DNA of 64,000 bases from Hymenobacter arizonensis (GCF_900115775.1 NZ_FOXS01000008.1:34640-98639); one strand, 5' to 3'; shown: positions 1 through 9,941, counted from the first letter of the stretch. A program made the numbers and translations. Notes: generated from the sequence alone by a model not told the origin.

Positions 1-1
1 G

Positions 2-301
2 GTGTTCCCCACCAACTACCGGCGGCTGGTGCATTTTCTGATCTACCTGTTTCTGGGGACGTTGTCGCTGAGCCTGGTCGAAATCAACGGCCTGGTGGAA
101 CTGCCCATTCTGCTCATGTTCGCCGTCACCTTCTTCCTGGTCGAGCGCACCGCCCGCTACATGCAGGACCCCTTCAGCAACCTGCCCACCGACACGCCCG
201 TCACGGCCATCGCCCGCACCGTGGAAATCAACCTGCGCCACTTGCTCGACGAAGACACCGTGCCCGCGCCGCTGCCCGCCGAGGCGTTTTATTTGATGTA
301 A
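2..301 (+). CDS. Bestrophin family channel, C-terminal part (5' end outside window)
   Basis: Only the last ~99 residues are present; the frame is open to the window edge so the true start lies upstream. Two hydrophobic segments (about residues 8-48) are followed by the DPF...PTDTP block and an ARTVEINLR segment, which is typical of the cytoplasmic side of bacterial bestrophin-like (UPF0187) proteins. These form pentameric inner-membrane ion channels. The first codon here is GTG and is best read as an internal valine. The gene ends about 50 bp before an R-type dispersed element. Family assignment is from motif recognition; ion selectivity cannot be inferred. Confidence 0.75.
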   Translation: MFPTNYRRLVHFLIYLFLGTLSLSLVEINGLVELPILLMFAVTFFLVERTARYMQDPFSNLPTDTPVTAIARTVEINLRHLLDEDTVPAPLPAEAFYLM

Positions 302-352
302 GGCCCCCCGATCAGGGGGTGGCCCACGCCGTTGGTTGCCTTGTACGAATCC

Positions 353-368
353 GACCGTTTGCGTAGAC
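353..368 (-). repeat. Dispersed intergenic element, copy R0
   Basis: The + strand shows the reverse of the core (GACCSTTTNNNTGAAC) with two mismatches near the right end. It lies between the bestrophin end and the desaturase end. Orientation R. Confidence 0.55.
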
Positions 369-420
369 CACCTTCGCCCGGGATTGCGCGGGCGGGTACG
401 CCTTCCTTCTGGCGCGGGAA

Positions 421-1533
421 CTACGGGCGAAGCGTCGGGAGGCGCGCCGCTTGGGCCACCAGCTGCGGCCGGCCCAGGCGGCGCAACAGGCGGTAATGCG
501 AGCGCAACGCCGCGCCAAACGAGGGATTTTCCAGGTAGGGCAGCCCAAATTCCTGCGCCGTTTGCCGCACGATGGGGGCCAGGGCCGGGTAGTGAATGTG
601 GCAGACGCGGGGAAACAGGTGGTGCTCAATTTGCCGGTTGAGCCCCCCGCAGAGAAAACTCGCCACGCCGCTCCGGGGCGCGAAGTTGGCCGTGGTCCGC
701 AGCTGGTGCACGGCCCAGGCTTCTGGCATCGTGCCGCTGGCCTCGGCGGCGGGGAACGCCGTGCCCTCCACCGCGTGCGCCAACTGAAAGACCAACCCCA
801 TCACCACGCCCTCGACCGCATGCAACACCAAAAAAGCGAGCAGGGCCTGCGCCCACGGGAGCACGAGCACGGGCACCGCAATGAAGAGGGCGTAGTACAG
901 GGCTTTGTAGAAGAACAGGTTGAAGTACTCGCGGCGGGGGTGACGGGCGGCGTGCTGCCCGATTTGGGGTTGGAAGAACTTCACGTAGTCCTTGCGAAAG
1001 ACCCAGGAGAGGGACGCCAGCCCGTAGAGGGGGAAGGCGTAGAGGTGCTGGTAGCGCTGCCACGGGCGCCACGGGTCCGCGGGCGACAAGCGAATCAGGC
1101 CCGGCGCCACTTCGATGTCCTCGTCGTGCCCGGGAATGTTGGTGTAGGTGTGGTGCACCACGTTGTGGGTGAGGGTCCAGACGTAGGGGTTGGCGCCCAG
1201 CAGGTTGAACAGCAGGCTAAAGGCCCGGTTGACCCGCTGGTTGGCGGAGAACGCGCCGTGCATGGCGTCGTGGCAAATGTTAAAGCCAATAAAGGCATTG
1301 CACGCGCCCAGCAGGCCGGCGAGCACTAGGCGCGCGCCCCCGGTAAAAGGGCCCCATAGGAGGAGCACGTAGAGGGCGAGGAAGCTGGCCAGGAAGAGGA
1401 CCGTTTTGGCCCACATGGCCCCGTTGGCGTGGCGCGACAGCTGCTGGGCCTGGAAATAGGCGTCGACGCGCTGGCGCAGCGTGGCATAAAAGGGCGCGCC
1501 GTGGGCGGCGGAAAACTTCAGGGGGGTAGCCAT
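421..1533 (-). CDS. Fatty acid desaturase (membrane acyl-CoA/acyl-lipid desaturase)
   Basis: An integral membrane di-iron desaturase of about 370 residues. Three histidine clusters are visible: HDAMH at about 88-92, HNVVHH at about 123-128, and QIEHH followed by LFP near residue 310. The last is the Q-x-x-H-H form seen in linoleoyl-CoA/front-end-like desaturases. Hydrophobic stretches at about 44-60, 68-86 and mid-protein fit the four-helix desaturase fold. The frame is open upstream to 1620, but MATPLKF at 1533 is the better start because the extra 29 residues are proline-rich and not desaturase-like. It probably introduces double bonds for membrane fluidity. R elements lie on both sides, so it occupies its own unit of the array. 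Substrate and regiospecificity are not determinable from sequence. Confidence 0.88.
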   Translation of the reverse strand: MATPLKFSAAHGAPFYATLRQRVDAYFQAQQLSRHANGAMWAKTVLFLASFLALYVLLLWGPFTGGARLVLAGLLGACNAFIGFNICHDAMHGAFSANQRVNRAFSLLFNLLGANPYVWTLTHNVVHHTYTNIPGHDEDIEVAPGLIRLSPADPWRPWQRYQHLYAFPLYGLASLSWVFRKDYVKFFQPQIGQHAARHPRREYFNLFFYKALYYALFIAVPVLVLPWAQALLAFLVLHAVEGVVMGLVFQLAHAVEGTAFPAAEASGTMPEAWAVHQLRTTANFAPRSGVASFLCGGLNRQIEHHLFPRVCHIHYPALAPIVRQTAQEFGLPYLENPSFGAALRSHYRLLRRLGRPQLVAQAARLPTLRP

Positions 1534-1632
1534 AGGCAGGGTAGGGTCGTAAGGAGGGGCACCAAGCGCGGACACCGGTGGGTCGCGATTCAGACCTAGC
1601 GGCAGCCTAGCGATGAACAACTAAGAAAACGG

Positions 1633-1664
1633 CTCGTTTGATTTTTCCGACCCTTTTACTGAAC
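1633..1664 (-). repeat. Dispersed intergenic element, copy R1
   Basis: Short form. The core at 1649-1664 (GACCCTTTTACTGAAC) matches every fixed position, with the CTCGTTT tail to its left. It lies upstream of the minus-strand desaturase and before the next plus-strand gene. Confidence 0.8.
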
Positions 1665-1729
1665 TACCCTCTACCTTTAAGCACCACCGCATGTTGTCTG
1701 CAACAAGGGCTCTTCGGGGGTGAAGCGTT

Positions 1730-2050
1730 ATGAAAGTTGAAGAAGTGATTGATAAGCTGACCGCCGACTTCCCCATTGCCACGCGGGCCAAGCTACGGAA
1801 TCAGGATGCGCCTTCGGCTTGGGCCCGCTGGTTTATCCTGCCGGTTCCAGGGTACATCGAAGCCTCTTCCTACGGGCCTGTCCCGAAGCGCGAGATAGAA
1901 TGGATTGAACTCGACCCCGTGGAAATATGGCACATCGGTCGGCTCGTGCCGCCCAAGCACATTGACCATACCCCCGCCATTTTCCAGCAGCTGCAACGCT
2001 ACGGGGTCGCCATGCAAATAGTCGAAGGGCTAATCAGAATAGCCCTGTGA
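1730..2050 (+). CDS. Hypothetical protein, weak DUF6678-like
   Basis: A soluble protein of 106 residues without signal peptide or membrane segment. The IEWIEL block near residue 60, followed by a C-terminal helix and a short beta end (VAMQIVEGLIRI), resembles what I recall of the DUF6678 family, which has no known biochemical role. Its initiation context is clear: ATG at 1730 follows a short untranslated stretch after the R1 element. It stands alone between two elements. Function is unknown and the family link is tentative. Confidence 0.6.
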   Translation: MKVEEVIDKLTADFPIATRAKLRNQDAPSAWARWFILPVPGYIEASSYGPVPKREIEWIELDPVEIWHIGRLVPPKHIDHTPAIFQQLQRYGVAMQIVEGLIRIAL

Positions 2051-2060
2051 GGTTAAAACG

Positions 2061-2085
2061 CTCGTTTTGTTTTTCCCTGTTAACC
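2061..2085 (-). repeat. Dispersed intergenic element, degenerate copy R2
   Basis: The CTCGTTTTG tail is well kept 10 bp after a stop codon, but the core half is eroded. I include it because of its tail, position and orientation. Confidence 0.35.
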
Positions 2086-2107
2086 ATCCCGATACTAGCC
2101 TTTCCCA

Positions 2108-3082
2108 ATGCCCAATCATTCTGCTGCTATTCGTGCTGCCCTGCTGGGCTTGGCCGTGGGCGACGCCCTTGGCGTCCCCGTGGAGTTTTTGTCCCGTGTC
2201 GCCCGCCGCCAGGACCCCGTGACCGGGATGCGCGCTTTCGGTACCCACCGCCAGCCCGCCGGCACCTGGTCCGATGACTCTTCGCTCACCTTCTGCCTGG
2301 CCGAAACCCTGGCCCGCCCCGCTGGCCGCACGGCCGCGCCCGATTTGGCCGACTTTGCCCGGCGCAGCATCAACTGGCGGTATCACGCGTACTGGACCGC
2401 GACGGGCGAAACCTTTGACGTGGGCAACGCCACCAGCACGGCCATCGCTCGCCTGCAACGCGGAATTGCGCCCACGGCCGCCGGTCCACGCGCAGAGTCC
2501 GACAACGGCAACGGGGCGCTCATGCGCATTCTCCCCCTGGCTTTTCATGAAATCTGGCGCGCTGAAAACCTGGATTTGCACGCGGCCTGGGCGCTCACGG
2601 AAGCCGTGGCCAGCGTCACGCACGGGCACCCGCGCTCCACCCTGGGCTGTTTTCTGTACCTGCTGGTGGCGCGGGGCTTGCTGATGGGCCGCTCCCCCGC
2701 CGCTGCTTTTTTACAGATGCGCCAACTAGCGAATCCCTGGTTGGAAAGGGGCAGCATTCCAGCGGTTGTGGAGGCCAAGCATTACCGACAGCGGGTGCTT
2801 TCCGGAACCTTGCCTGACCAACCGGAAAGCGCCATCTCCTCCTCCGGCTACGTCGTCGACACCTTGGAGGCGGCCCTGTGGTGCCTGCTGGAACACGACA
2901 CCTACGCCGCCACCGTGCTGGCCGCCGTGAACCTGGGCGACGACACCGACACCACCGGCGCCGTCGCGGGCGGCTTGGCTGGGCTGGCGTATGGCGAGGC
3001 CGCCATTCCGGCCGAGTGGCTGGAAGTGCTGGCCCGTCGGGCCGACATCGAAGAGTTAGCGGCACGTCTGGCGGGGGCTTAG
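2108..3082 (+). CDS. ADP-ribosylglycohydrolase family protein (DraG/ARH-like)
   Basis: A 324-residue, full-length member of the ADP-ribosyl-glycohydrolase superfamily, which removes ADP-ribose from modified residues or related nucleoside conjugates using two Mg ions. Visible signatures: GLAVGDALGVPVE at about 14-26, GTWSDDSS at about 52-59 (first metal-binding pair, D56/D57), NGALMR mid-protein, and the C-terminal GDDTDTTGAVAGGLAG at about 277-292 that supplies the remaining metal ligands. No signal peptide, so it is cytoplasmic. It starts about 20 bp after a degenerate R element and has no cognate ADP-ribosyltransferase nearby, so the target is unknown. It could also be a crystallin-J1-like or nucleoside-processing member. 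Confidence 0.9.
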   Translation: MPNHSAAIRAALLGLAVGDALGVPVEFLSRVARRQDPVTGMRAFGTHRQPAGTWSDDSSLTFCLAETLARPAGRTAAPDLADFARRSINWRYHAYWTATGETFDVGNATSTAIARLQRGIAPTAAGPRAESDNGNGALMRILPLAFHEIWRAENLDLHAAWALTEAVASVTHGHPRSTLGCFLYLLVARGLLMGRSPAAAFLQMRQLANPWLERGSIPAVVEAKHYRQRVLSGTLPDQPESAISSSGYVVDTLEAALWCLLEHDTYAATVLAAVNLGDDTDTTGAVAGGLAGLAYGEAAIPAEWLEVLARRADIEELAARLAGA

Positions 3083-3311
3083 GATAGGCCTGTTGTGGCC
3101 TTCTGATAGCAGAAAGGCGCTAAACGTATACCAAGGCTGTATTGGACTTGTTCTTCAATAGGAAAGCGGTGGTGGCGGTGGCAGAACTCGGTCCAACCGT
3201 TCAACGTGATAGCTCATCGAGCCTAATCAAGCTAGAATAGGCCCTACTACACACGTTTAGGTACTCGCCCATGCGGTTGGTTGGCCGTTTAGTGGGTTCT
3301 GCAACAGCCAC

Positions 3312-3327
3312 GACCCTTTTCGTGAAC
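3312..3327 (-). repeat. Dispersed intergenic element, copy R3
   Basis: The core GACCCTTTTCGTGAAC matches all fixed positions. It sits about 230 bp downstream of the ADP-ribosylglycohydrolase stop and just beyond the end of the next, minus-strand gene. Confidence 0.75.
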
Positions 3328-3341
3328 TGCGCCATGCCGTT

Positions 3342-3794
3342 TTAAGGTGTCAGTTCGTTCGGCTCGGCGTATGCGTCCCGGCATTCTCGCTCCAGCTGGT
3401 TCCAGGCCTTCTGCGGGATGTGGTACGCGCTGAGCGGGGTCGCCAGCTCACAGCGGGCAGCGCAGGCATAGAAGGTCGGATTGAACAGCTCCATGTTGCA
3501 TTGGCCCCCTTCGTAGTACACGTCCGTAAACAGCACGCTTTGTTCCACTCCCGCGGCCCGAAGGGCGGGGTAGTGGGCGTCCAACACCGCAATGAACCAC
3601 TGCAGGTGGTTGTCCGCGTTGAACTGCGTCGAAAAGAGAAGGGCGGGCAAAACTTCCAGATAGGGGGTCGATACCTGTTCGTTGCGTTCCGCACACCAGT
3701 CCACGACGGCCCCCAGGGCTTCCAATTCCGCCACAAAGGGTTCGGGCGCAAACGCCTCTCCATAAAACGTCAACGTAAAGCGGAAAAGAACCAT
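3342..3794 (-). CDS. Hypothetical protein, possibly DUF4279-like
   Basis: 150 residues, acidic, no signal peptide or membrane helix. The N-terminal pattern (FRFTLTFYGEAFAPEPF then a short helix and LGAVVDW) vaguely resembles DUF4279 proteins, which often accompany toxin or immunity loci, but the match is weak. Conserved-looking cysteines and aromatics appear at about 105-120. The coding frame is convincing on the minus strand from composition, and it is a single-gene unit bounded by R elements. Function unknown. Confidence 0.6.
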   Translation of the reverse strand: MVLFRFTLTFYGEAFAPEPFVAELEALGAVVDWCAERNEQVSTPYLEVLPALLFSTQFNADNHLQWFIAVLDAHYPALRAAGVEQSVLFTDVYYEGGQCNMELFNPTFYACAARCELATPLSAYHIPQKAWNQLERECRDAYAEPNELTP

Positions 3795-3837
3795 CGAGGG
3801 GCGACGTAGAACGGCAGGTAGTGTCCACGTAAAGAAA

Positions 3838-3871
3838 CCCTCGTTTTGCCTTTCTGACCCTTTTTATGAAC
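3838..3871 (-). repeat. Dispersed intergenic element, copy R4
   Basis: Short form. Core 3856-3871 (GACCCTTTTTATGAAC) is perfect at fixed positions, with a CCCTCGTTTTG tail. It lies between the start of a minus gene and the next plus gene. Confidence 0.85.
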
Positions 3872-3936
3872 CCGTCAAATAGTGCAGGGCGCCCTGGCAC
3901 TCCCCGGTCGGGGCTTTCTCGTAGCTTCGCTGCCCT

Positions 3937-4512
3937 ATGAAACGACTGCTTCTTGCCGTTGGCTTGCTGCTGGCCCTACCGGCCGCGGCGCAGTTCCCGT
4001 CGCCGCCCATCGACAGCGCCCGCGGGAAGATTACGTACGCCGCCCTGCTCCGGGTGCCGGAGGCGACCCAAGCGCAGCTCTACGACCGGGCGTTCCAGTG
4101 GCTGGCCACGGTGGAGGCGCCCAACACCCACGTGCCGCCGGTCACCGATGCCGTCAATGGCGTGTTAAGCGCCAACGCCGGGATGCCCTTCCTGCTACGG
4201 GCCGCGCCGGGCTCCTTTCAGGCCACGCTGTGGCGGGAGCTGCGTATAACCGTGCAGCCGGGCGCAGTCCGGTGCGAGATGACCGGGTTTCTCGTGCAGC
4301 CGTACGTGGCGTCCGCCACGTGGACCCTGCCGACCGACGCGCAATTAAAACTAACGCCCGCCGAACAGTACCTGGACCGGAGCAACCGGCGGTACTACGA
4401 TGCCCAAGGCCACCCGACCGCCCACGCCCGTAGCGTGCTGGGGGCAATGGAACAGCAAAGCGCCGCCCTACTCGCGAGTTTGCGGGCGGCATTAGCCAAG
4501 CCGGTTTTTTGA
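3937..4512 (+). CDS. Secreted DUF4468 protein (TBP-like fold)
   Basis: 191 residues with a clean Sec signal peptide (MKRLLLAVGLLLALPAAAQ, cleavage after about residue 19). The following segment (SARGKITYAALLRVPEATQAQLYDRAFQWLA) is the hallmark of DUF4468, a Bacteroidota domain with a predicted TBP-like fold found in exported proteins of unknown role. A TAGCTTCG box about 12 bp before the ATG resembles the Bacteroidota -7 element. The stop codon is only 2 bp from the next R element. No catalytic residues are evident. Confidence 0.8.
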   Translation: MKRLLLAVGLLLALPAAAQFPSPPIDSARGKITYAALLRVPEATQAQLYDRAFQWLATVEAPNTHVPPVTDAVNGVLSANAGMPFLLRAAPGSFQATLWRELRITVQPGAVRCEMTGFLVQPYVASATWTLPTDAQLKLTPAEQYLDRSNRRYYDAQGHPTAHARSVLGAMEQQSAALLASLRAALAKPVF

Positions 4513-4514
4513 AG

Positions 4515-4547
4515 CCTCGTTTTGCGATTCGGACCGTTTCATTGAAC
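4515..4547 (-). repeat. Dispersed intergenic element, copy R5
   Basis: Short-form reference copy. Core 4532-4547 (GACCGTTTCATTGAAC) is perfect, and the tail CCTCGTTTTGCGATTCG begins 2 bp after the stop codon of the DUF4468 gene. It is nearly identical, in reverse, to copy F4 33 kb away. Confidence 0.9.
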
Positions 4548-4573
4548 TGCTAGTTACCCAGCCTTATGGGCGC

Positions 4574-4951
4574 TCACTCATCAATGTTTTGGGGTGGTCC
4601 CGCTTGTCCGTAACCGCCCCCACCCATTTTGATTTCGGTGAGCAAGGCTTGCACAGGCCACACCAGCTCGTCTTGGTTGCACCAATAGTCGCGGAAGGTG
4701 CCGTACTGTTCATAAGCCGAGAGGTTAAAACCTTCTTCAATGTCGTTGTACCAGATGATGCGCTTGCCCACCACGGCCACGACCCAGAACCCGCCTCCTT
4801 CGTCGCCATAGGGCGTTTGCTGCCACTTTTCGGGGAAGATTTGAATCATTTGCCAGAACCGCCACAGTTCCCCCTGCATCTTTTCTTCGGCCGCCAGAAT
4901 GTGATCGTAGACGGCTTCGAGTGTTATGGCTTCCCACTGCATAAAAGTCAT
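4574..4951 (-). CDS. Hypothetical protein, cytoplasmic
   Basis: 125 residues, rich in Trp/Tyr and acidic residues, with no signal peptide or membrane span. A central FWVVAVVGKRIIWYNDIEEGFN stretch (residues about 57-78) predicts beta strands, and a Gly-rich C-terminus (about 110-118) looks disordered. The pattern recurs in hypothetical proteins of related bacteria, and some resemble immunity proteins, but I cannot name a family. It is a single-gene unit between R5 and the R6 composite. Confidence 0.6.
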   Translation of the reverse strand: MTFMQWEAITLEAVYDHILAAEEKMQGELWRFWQMIQIFPEKWQQTPYGDEGGGFWVVAVVGKRIIWYNDIEEGFNLSAYEQYGTFRDYWCNQDELVWPVQALLTEIKMGGGGYGQAGPPQNIDE

Positions 4952-4961
4952 TCATAGCGTA

Positions 4962-4977
4962 GTTCAGCCGAAAGGTA
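4962..4977 (+). repeat. Dispersed element half-copy in F orientation, facing R6
   Basis: GTTCAGCCGAAAGGTAAA resembles the F core with one base missing. It is the only F-like copy in the left half of the window and points toward R6, 13 bp away. Confidence 0.45.
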
Positions 4978-4989
4978 AACGAACTCTAA

Positions 4990-5040
4990 CCCTCCTTACT
5001 TTGAACGGAGCGCGTGTACGGCACAACCGTTTCACTAAAC
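4990..5040 (-). repeat. Dispersed intergenic element, copy R6 (long form)
   Basis: Long form with tail CCTCCTTACTTTGAACGG and the inserted GCGCG block, core at 5025-5040 with two mismatches. In reverse complement it shares the exact 17-mer CCGTTCAAAGTAAGGAG with copy F3 at 37 kb. Confidence 0.8.
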
Positions 5041-5286
5041 CTGGCGAGCAAGGACCCTGGCTCACGGGTTGTTGATAAAATTTGCCAGCAGCAGCAGTGC
5101 CAACCGGATCAAGGGGGCTCCACCCAGAATGATGTGGCCGCGCTAGTGCAGCACCCCGGCCAACACGGGCCGCGCGTGCGGCCGACGCCGCGGCCTGAAC
5201 CGGCCCGCCGTACGCCCAAGAAATTATTGCCGAGCTTTGTGGGCCGCGCCCCGTTCTTTGGCCCAGCGGTTTCCGCCCGCTTGCCC

Positions 5287-6877
5287 ATGCCCACCGACCC
5301 TTTCGCACGCGTCCTCGCCGACCTTTTCATTGCCCAGGCGGCGGACTTCGTGGGCATCTACGACGCGGCGGCGGGCTGGTTCACGCGCGTGAACCCGGCC
5401 GGGGTGCAGCTGCTGGGCTACGCCTCGGAGCCGGCGCTGCTGGCCGAGCCGGACCGGGCGCTGCGCACCCCCGCCCTGCCGCCGGCTGACTGGGCCGCGC
5501 TGCAGGCCCGCGCCCGCCACCACGGCCGGGCCGACGTGGAGACGGAAATTGTGCCGCCCGGGGGCGAGGCCTTCCCCGCCCGCATCGAGCTGACCCCTTT
5601 CCAGGTGGACGACGCCCCGTTTTTCCTCGTGCGCATCGCCCGCCGCAGCCGGCTGCGGCAGGCCGAGCACGCGCTGGCCCAGAGCGTGCGCCGCTACGAG
5701 GCCGTGTTTGCCAACGCCACCATTGGCATCCTGGTGTGCAGTGCGGCCGGCACCATCGTGTCGGCCAACCAAATGGCGCACCAGCAGTTTGGCTACGCAC
5801 CCGACGCGCTCACCGGGCAGCGCATCGAGGTGCTGGTGCCCAACGCCGCCGGACGCCGGCACGTGCAGCTGCGCGCGTCCTTCAACGCCGCCCCGCAGGT
5901 GCGCAGCATGAGCGCCCACCACCGCAACCTGGAGGGCCTGCGGCGCGACGGCACGGTGTTTCCGGTCGCGGTAAGCCTGAGCTACTTCCACCTCGACGAC
6001 GAGCTCTACGCCGTGTCGTACGTGCAGGACATCACCTTGCAGGTCAACGCCACCCGGGACCTGCTGGCCGAGCGCCAGCGCGTGGAGCGCCTCAACGCCG
6101 ACCTGGAGCAAAAGGTGACCGACCGCACCCAGGCCCTGCAGCGCACCCTCGAGGAGCTGGAGCGCCACCGGGCCGACCTGGCCAAAGCCCTGGCCGCCGA
6201 GCAGGAGCTGGGCGAGCTCAAGTCGCGCTTCGTGAGCATGGCCTCGCACGAGTTCCGCACCCCGCTCACGGCCGTGCTCACCTCGGCCGCGCTGGTGGAG
6301 CGGTACCCGGCCGGCGAGCAGCAGCCCCAGCGCCGGCGCCACCTCGACCGCATCCGCCAGTCGGTGGCCCACCTCAACGACATCCTGGAAGAGTTCCTCT
6401 CGGTGGGCCGCATCGAGGAAGGCAAGGTGGTGGCCTATCCGGCCGCCCTGCGCATACCCGCCCTGCTGGCCGACACCGTGGCCGACCTGCAGGGCCTGCT
6501 CAAGCCGGGCCAGACCATCGTGCAGGACGCCCCCGCCGCCGAACCCGTGTGGCTCGACCCCTCGCTGCTGCGCAAAATCCTGGTCAACCTGCTCTCCAAC
6601 GCCCTGAAGTATTCGGGCGATAATTCGGTGGTGACGGTGCGGGCCGCCTGCGCCGCCGGCCAGCTCACGCTGGTGGTCGAGGACCAGGGCGTGGGCATTT
6701 CCGAAGAGGACCAGGCGCACCTGTTCGAGCGGTTTTTCCGGGCCCGCAACGTCACCAACGTGCCCGGCACCGGCCTGGGCCTGTACATCATGGCCAAGTA
6801 CGTGGAGCTGCTGCGCGGCACCATCGCCCTGCGCAGCACCCTGGCCGTGGGCACCACCGTCACCCTCACCATTCCCT

Positions 6878-6900
<23 letters not shown>
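5287..6900 (+). CDS. PAS-domain sensor histidine kinase
   Basis: 537 residues from the ATG at 5287; the frame stays open further left, but that stretch has no kinase features. Domain order: PAS-like region (about 5-115), second PAS (about 135-255, starting RRYEAVFANATIGIL), coiled coil (about 255-310), HisKA with the SHEFRTP phospho-acceptor His at about 321, and HATPase_c with NLLSNALKYS (about 431-441), DQGVGISEED (about 465) and GTGLGLYIM (about 495-503). No transmembrane helices, so it is a cytoplasmic sensor. Its 3' end overlaps the next gene by 23 bp, which indicates translational coupling with its response regulator. The input signal is unknown; no heme or flavin motif is evident. Confidence 0.9.
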
Positions 6901-8228
<1,328 letters not shown>

Positions 8229-8335
8229 CGGCCGCCCGCCACCAGTGGAGCCTTCGCAGAGCATCCACCCGATGGGCTTGCCCGATGCCGGAAGGTTTGC
8301 CTACGCCTCGCGGCCCGGCGACACTCCGCCATTCC

Positions 8336-8351
8336 GACCGTTTTGGTAAAC
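8336..8351 (-). repeat. Dispersed intergenic element, copy R7
   Basis: Core GACCGTTTTGGTAAAC, one mismatch. It lies between the broken regulator and the next plus-strand gene. Confidence 0.65.
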
Positions 8352-8388
8352 AGGTGTTCTTACCCCAAAGTAGAAAAGTTTAGCTTTG

Positions 8389-9099
8389 ATGATCTACCAC
8401 AGTTTTACGACCAGCCCAGAGCCCACGGTAATCGGCGTACGGGACGGACTCGCGCAGGTGACCATCCGGTTTGACCGGTTTTCCGACCCGACCACCGGCG
8501 CCGAGATGGAGCGCTTCTTCGACTTCCGCACCTACTGGCAGCGCACCGACCGCACCCCTCCGAGGCCTTTTCAACTTGAGTACGCGCAGCTCCGCCCCCG
8601 GGCCAAACAGACCGACTTGTTGCTATTCGACGGCTTCTACATGGGCTGTCCGTTCCTGCTCAGCGGGCGGGCCCGGGAGGTGTTCGCCCGCCATCACCTC
8701 GGCCCCCACCATTGGTTTGACGTGCTCCTCTACGACCCGACCGGCGCGTTCGTGAGCGGGGAGTACACCTTGTTCTACTGCCCCTATTTGGGCTATGACG
8801 CCATCGACTTTGCCCGCTCCCGCTTTCGGCTCAACCGGGGCTTGCCAGCCGCGCCGCGGTGGCAAGACCTGGCCTTGCCCGACCAGCAGGCCTTCGAGGC
8901 TTTTCGGGACACGACGCATAAGATTCCAGGGGTTGGATCACTCGTCCTGAGTGACCGGTTTGACCCCGGCTTGGATTTCTTTCAGTGCCGGGTGGGGCCC
9001 CTTTTTATGTCGGAGCGGCTGCGGGAGGCCGTCGAGCAAGCGGGGCTAACGAACGTCGTCTTTCCAGGTGAAACCGGCTCGGTGGCAGTGGTCGCTTAA
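8389..9099 (+). CDS. Hypothetical protein, DUF1629/Imm43-like
   Basis: About 236 residues from the ATG at 8389 (a TTG one codon earlier is possible). No signal peptide. The C-terminal block, in which an FFQCRVGPLFMSERLREAVEQ segment leads into AGLTNVVF, resembles the 'MSERLREAIEEAGLTGV' ending common in DUF1629/Imm43-type proteins, a group that includes immunity proteins of polymorphic toxins. A TAGCTTTG box directly abuts the start codon. It is one gene between R7 and R8. No toxin partner is adjacent, so an orphan immunity role is only a hypothesis. Confidence 0.6.
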   Translation: MIYHSFTTSPEPTVIGVRDGLAQVTIRFDRFSDPTTGAEMERFFDFRTYWQRTDRTPPRPFQLEYAQLRPRAKQTDLLLFDGFYMGCPFLLSGRAREVFARHHLGPHHWFDVLLYDPTGAFVSGEYTLFYCPYLGYDAIDFARSRFRLNRGLPAAPRWQDLALPDQQAFEAFRDTTHKIPGVGSLVLSDRFDPGLDFFQCRVGPLFMSERLREAVEQAGLTNVVFPGETGSVAVVA

Positions 9100-9112
9100 A
9101 GCAAAGCTTTCC

Positions 9113-9128
9113 GACCGTTTTCCTGAAC
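9113..9128 (-). repeat. Dispersed intergenic element, copy R8
   Basis: Core GACCGTTTTCCTGAAC, perfect at fixed positions, 13 bp after the preceding stop codon. Confidence 0.8.
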
Positions 9129-9257
9129 GTGGATTTGGCGAAATACGCTGCAGGCATGGCATTAGGGAGGAATAGTAAATCTGCAGTGTAGGAAGCTCGT
9201 CTGCCGGTTCTCATCTTGTAGCCTTTTAGACCAGCTATGGTGGGTATTCCGTGCTTG

Positions 9258-9863
9258 ATGAAAACTACTCTTTCCCTGTTGTTTGGCCTGCTGCTCGGTT
9301 TCGGCGCGCACGCCCAGACCCCCACCCACCGGCACTCCTTCGGCGTGGGGTTTGAACGCGTCGGCTTGGACGCCCCGGATGCCATCGGCAACCGGTGCTT
9401 GCTCAATTACAGCCGCCATTTTCGCCACGACCGGCTGGTCGTGGGGGCCAACCTGGGCTACCTGAGCGTGTCCAACAAGCGGTACTTGGCCAACACCAAC
9501 CATTATTACGTGTATGGCAAGCGCCGGGAGCGGGTTTCGGCGGACGTCACGCTGGCCTTCGACTTGTTAAAACAGGCCCGCCATGCCCTGCGGCTGGGCG
9601 CCGGTCCCTCGCTCTGGTACCGGCAGGATGAGTTGTTGGATGGGGGCCGCTACACGGTCAATGTGGCCTCGGGGGAGGTGACCGACGTGCAACTCAAATG
9701 GCGGCAGGAAAAGGCCTTGAACTACGGCTTTAATGTGCTGGTAGAATACGAATACGCGCTGACCGACCAGCTCCTGGTAAGTGGAAAGGTCAAGTTTGCG
9801 GACCTGAATAAAGCCGGACAAAGCGCCATTTACGGCGTCGGCATTGGCTATCGACTGCAGTAG
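9258..9863 (+). CDS. Outer-membrane beta-barrel protein (secreted)
   Basis: 201 residues from ATG 9258, chosen over ATG 9237 because it gives a compact Sec signal peptide (MKTTLSLLFGLLLGFGAHAQ). The mature part has alternating hydrophobic/polar strands with aromatic girdle residues (FGVGFERVGL, LVVGANLGYLSV, ALRLGAGPSLWYR, NYGFNVLVEYEYAL) and a terminal IYGVGIGYRLQ strand ending in an aromatic-X-Leu-Gln pattern. This is typical of small OMP_b-brl proteins. Porin, adhesin or stress role cannot be separated. Single-gene unit between R8 and R9. Confidence 0.75.
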   Translation: MKTTLSLLFGLLLGFGAHAQTPTHRHSFGVGFERVGLDAPDAIGNRCLLNYSRHFRHDRLVVGANLGYLSVSNKRYLANTNHYYVYGKRRERVSADVTLAFDLLKQARHALRLGAGPSLWYRQDELLDGGRYTVNVASGEVTDVQLKWRQEKALNYGFNVLVEYEYALTDQLLVSGKVKFADLNKAGQSAIYGVGIGYRLQ

Positions 9864-9883
9864 TTCCCCTTCATTGCTTGAAC

Positions 9884-9899
9884 CACCCTTTTCGTGAAC
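9884..9899 (-). repeat. Dispersed intergenic element, copy R9
   Basis: Core CACCCTTTTCGTGAAC, one mismatch, with a TTCATTGCTTGAAC stretch to its left that resembles the tail of F8 in reverse. Confidence 0.75.
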
Positions 9900-9941
9900 C
9901 GGGGCAGGCCGAGCCCCTGCGTGTATGCTGGCTGCGATGAC

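Noticed and set aside
451..1329. Plus-strand reading frame opposite the desaturase
   Set aside because: It is the complement of a clear desaturase and has no domain or signal features.
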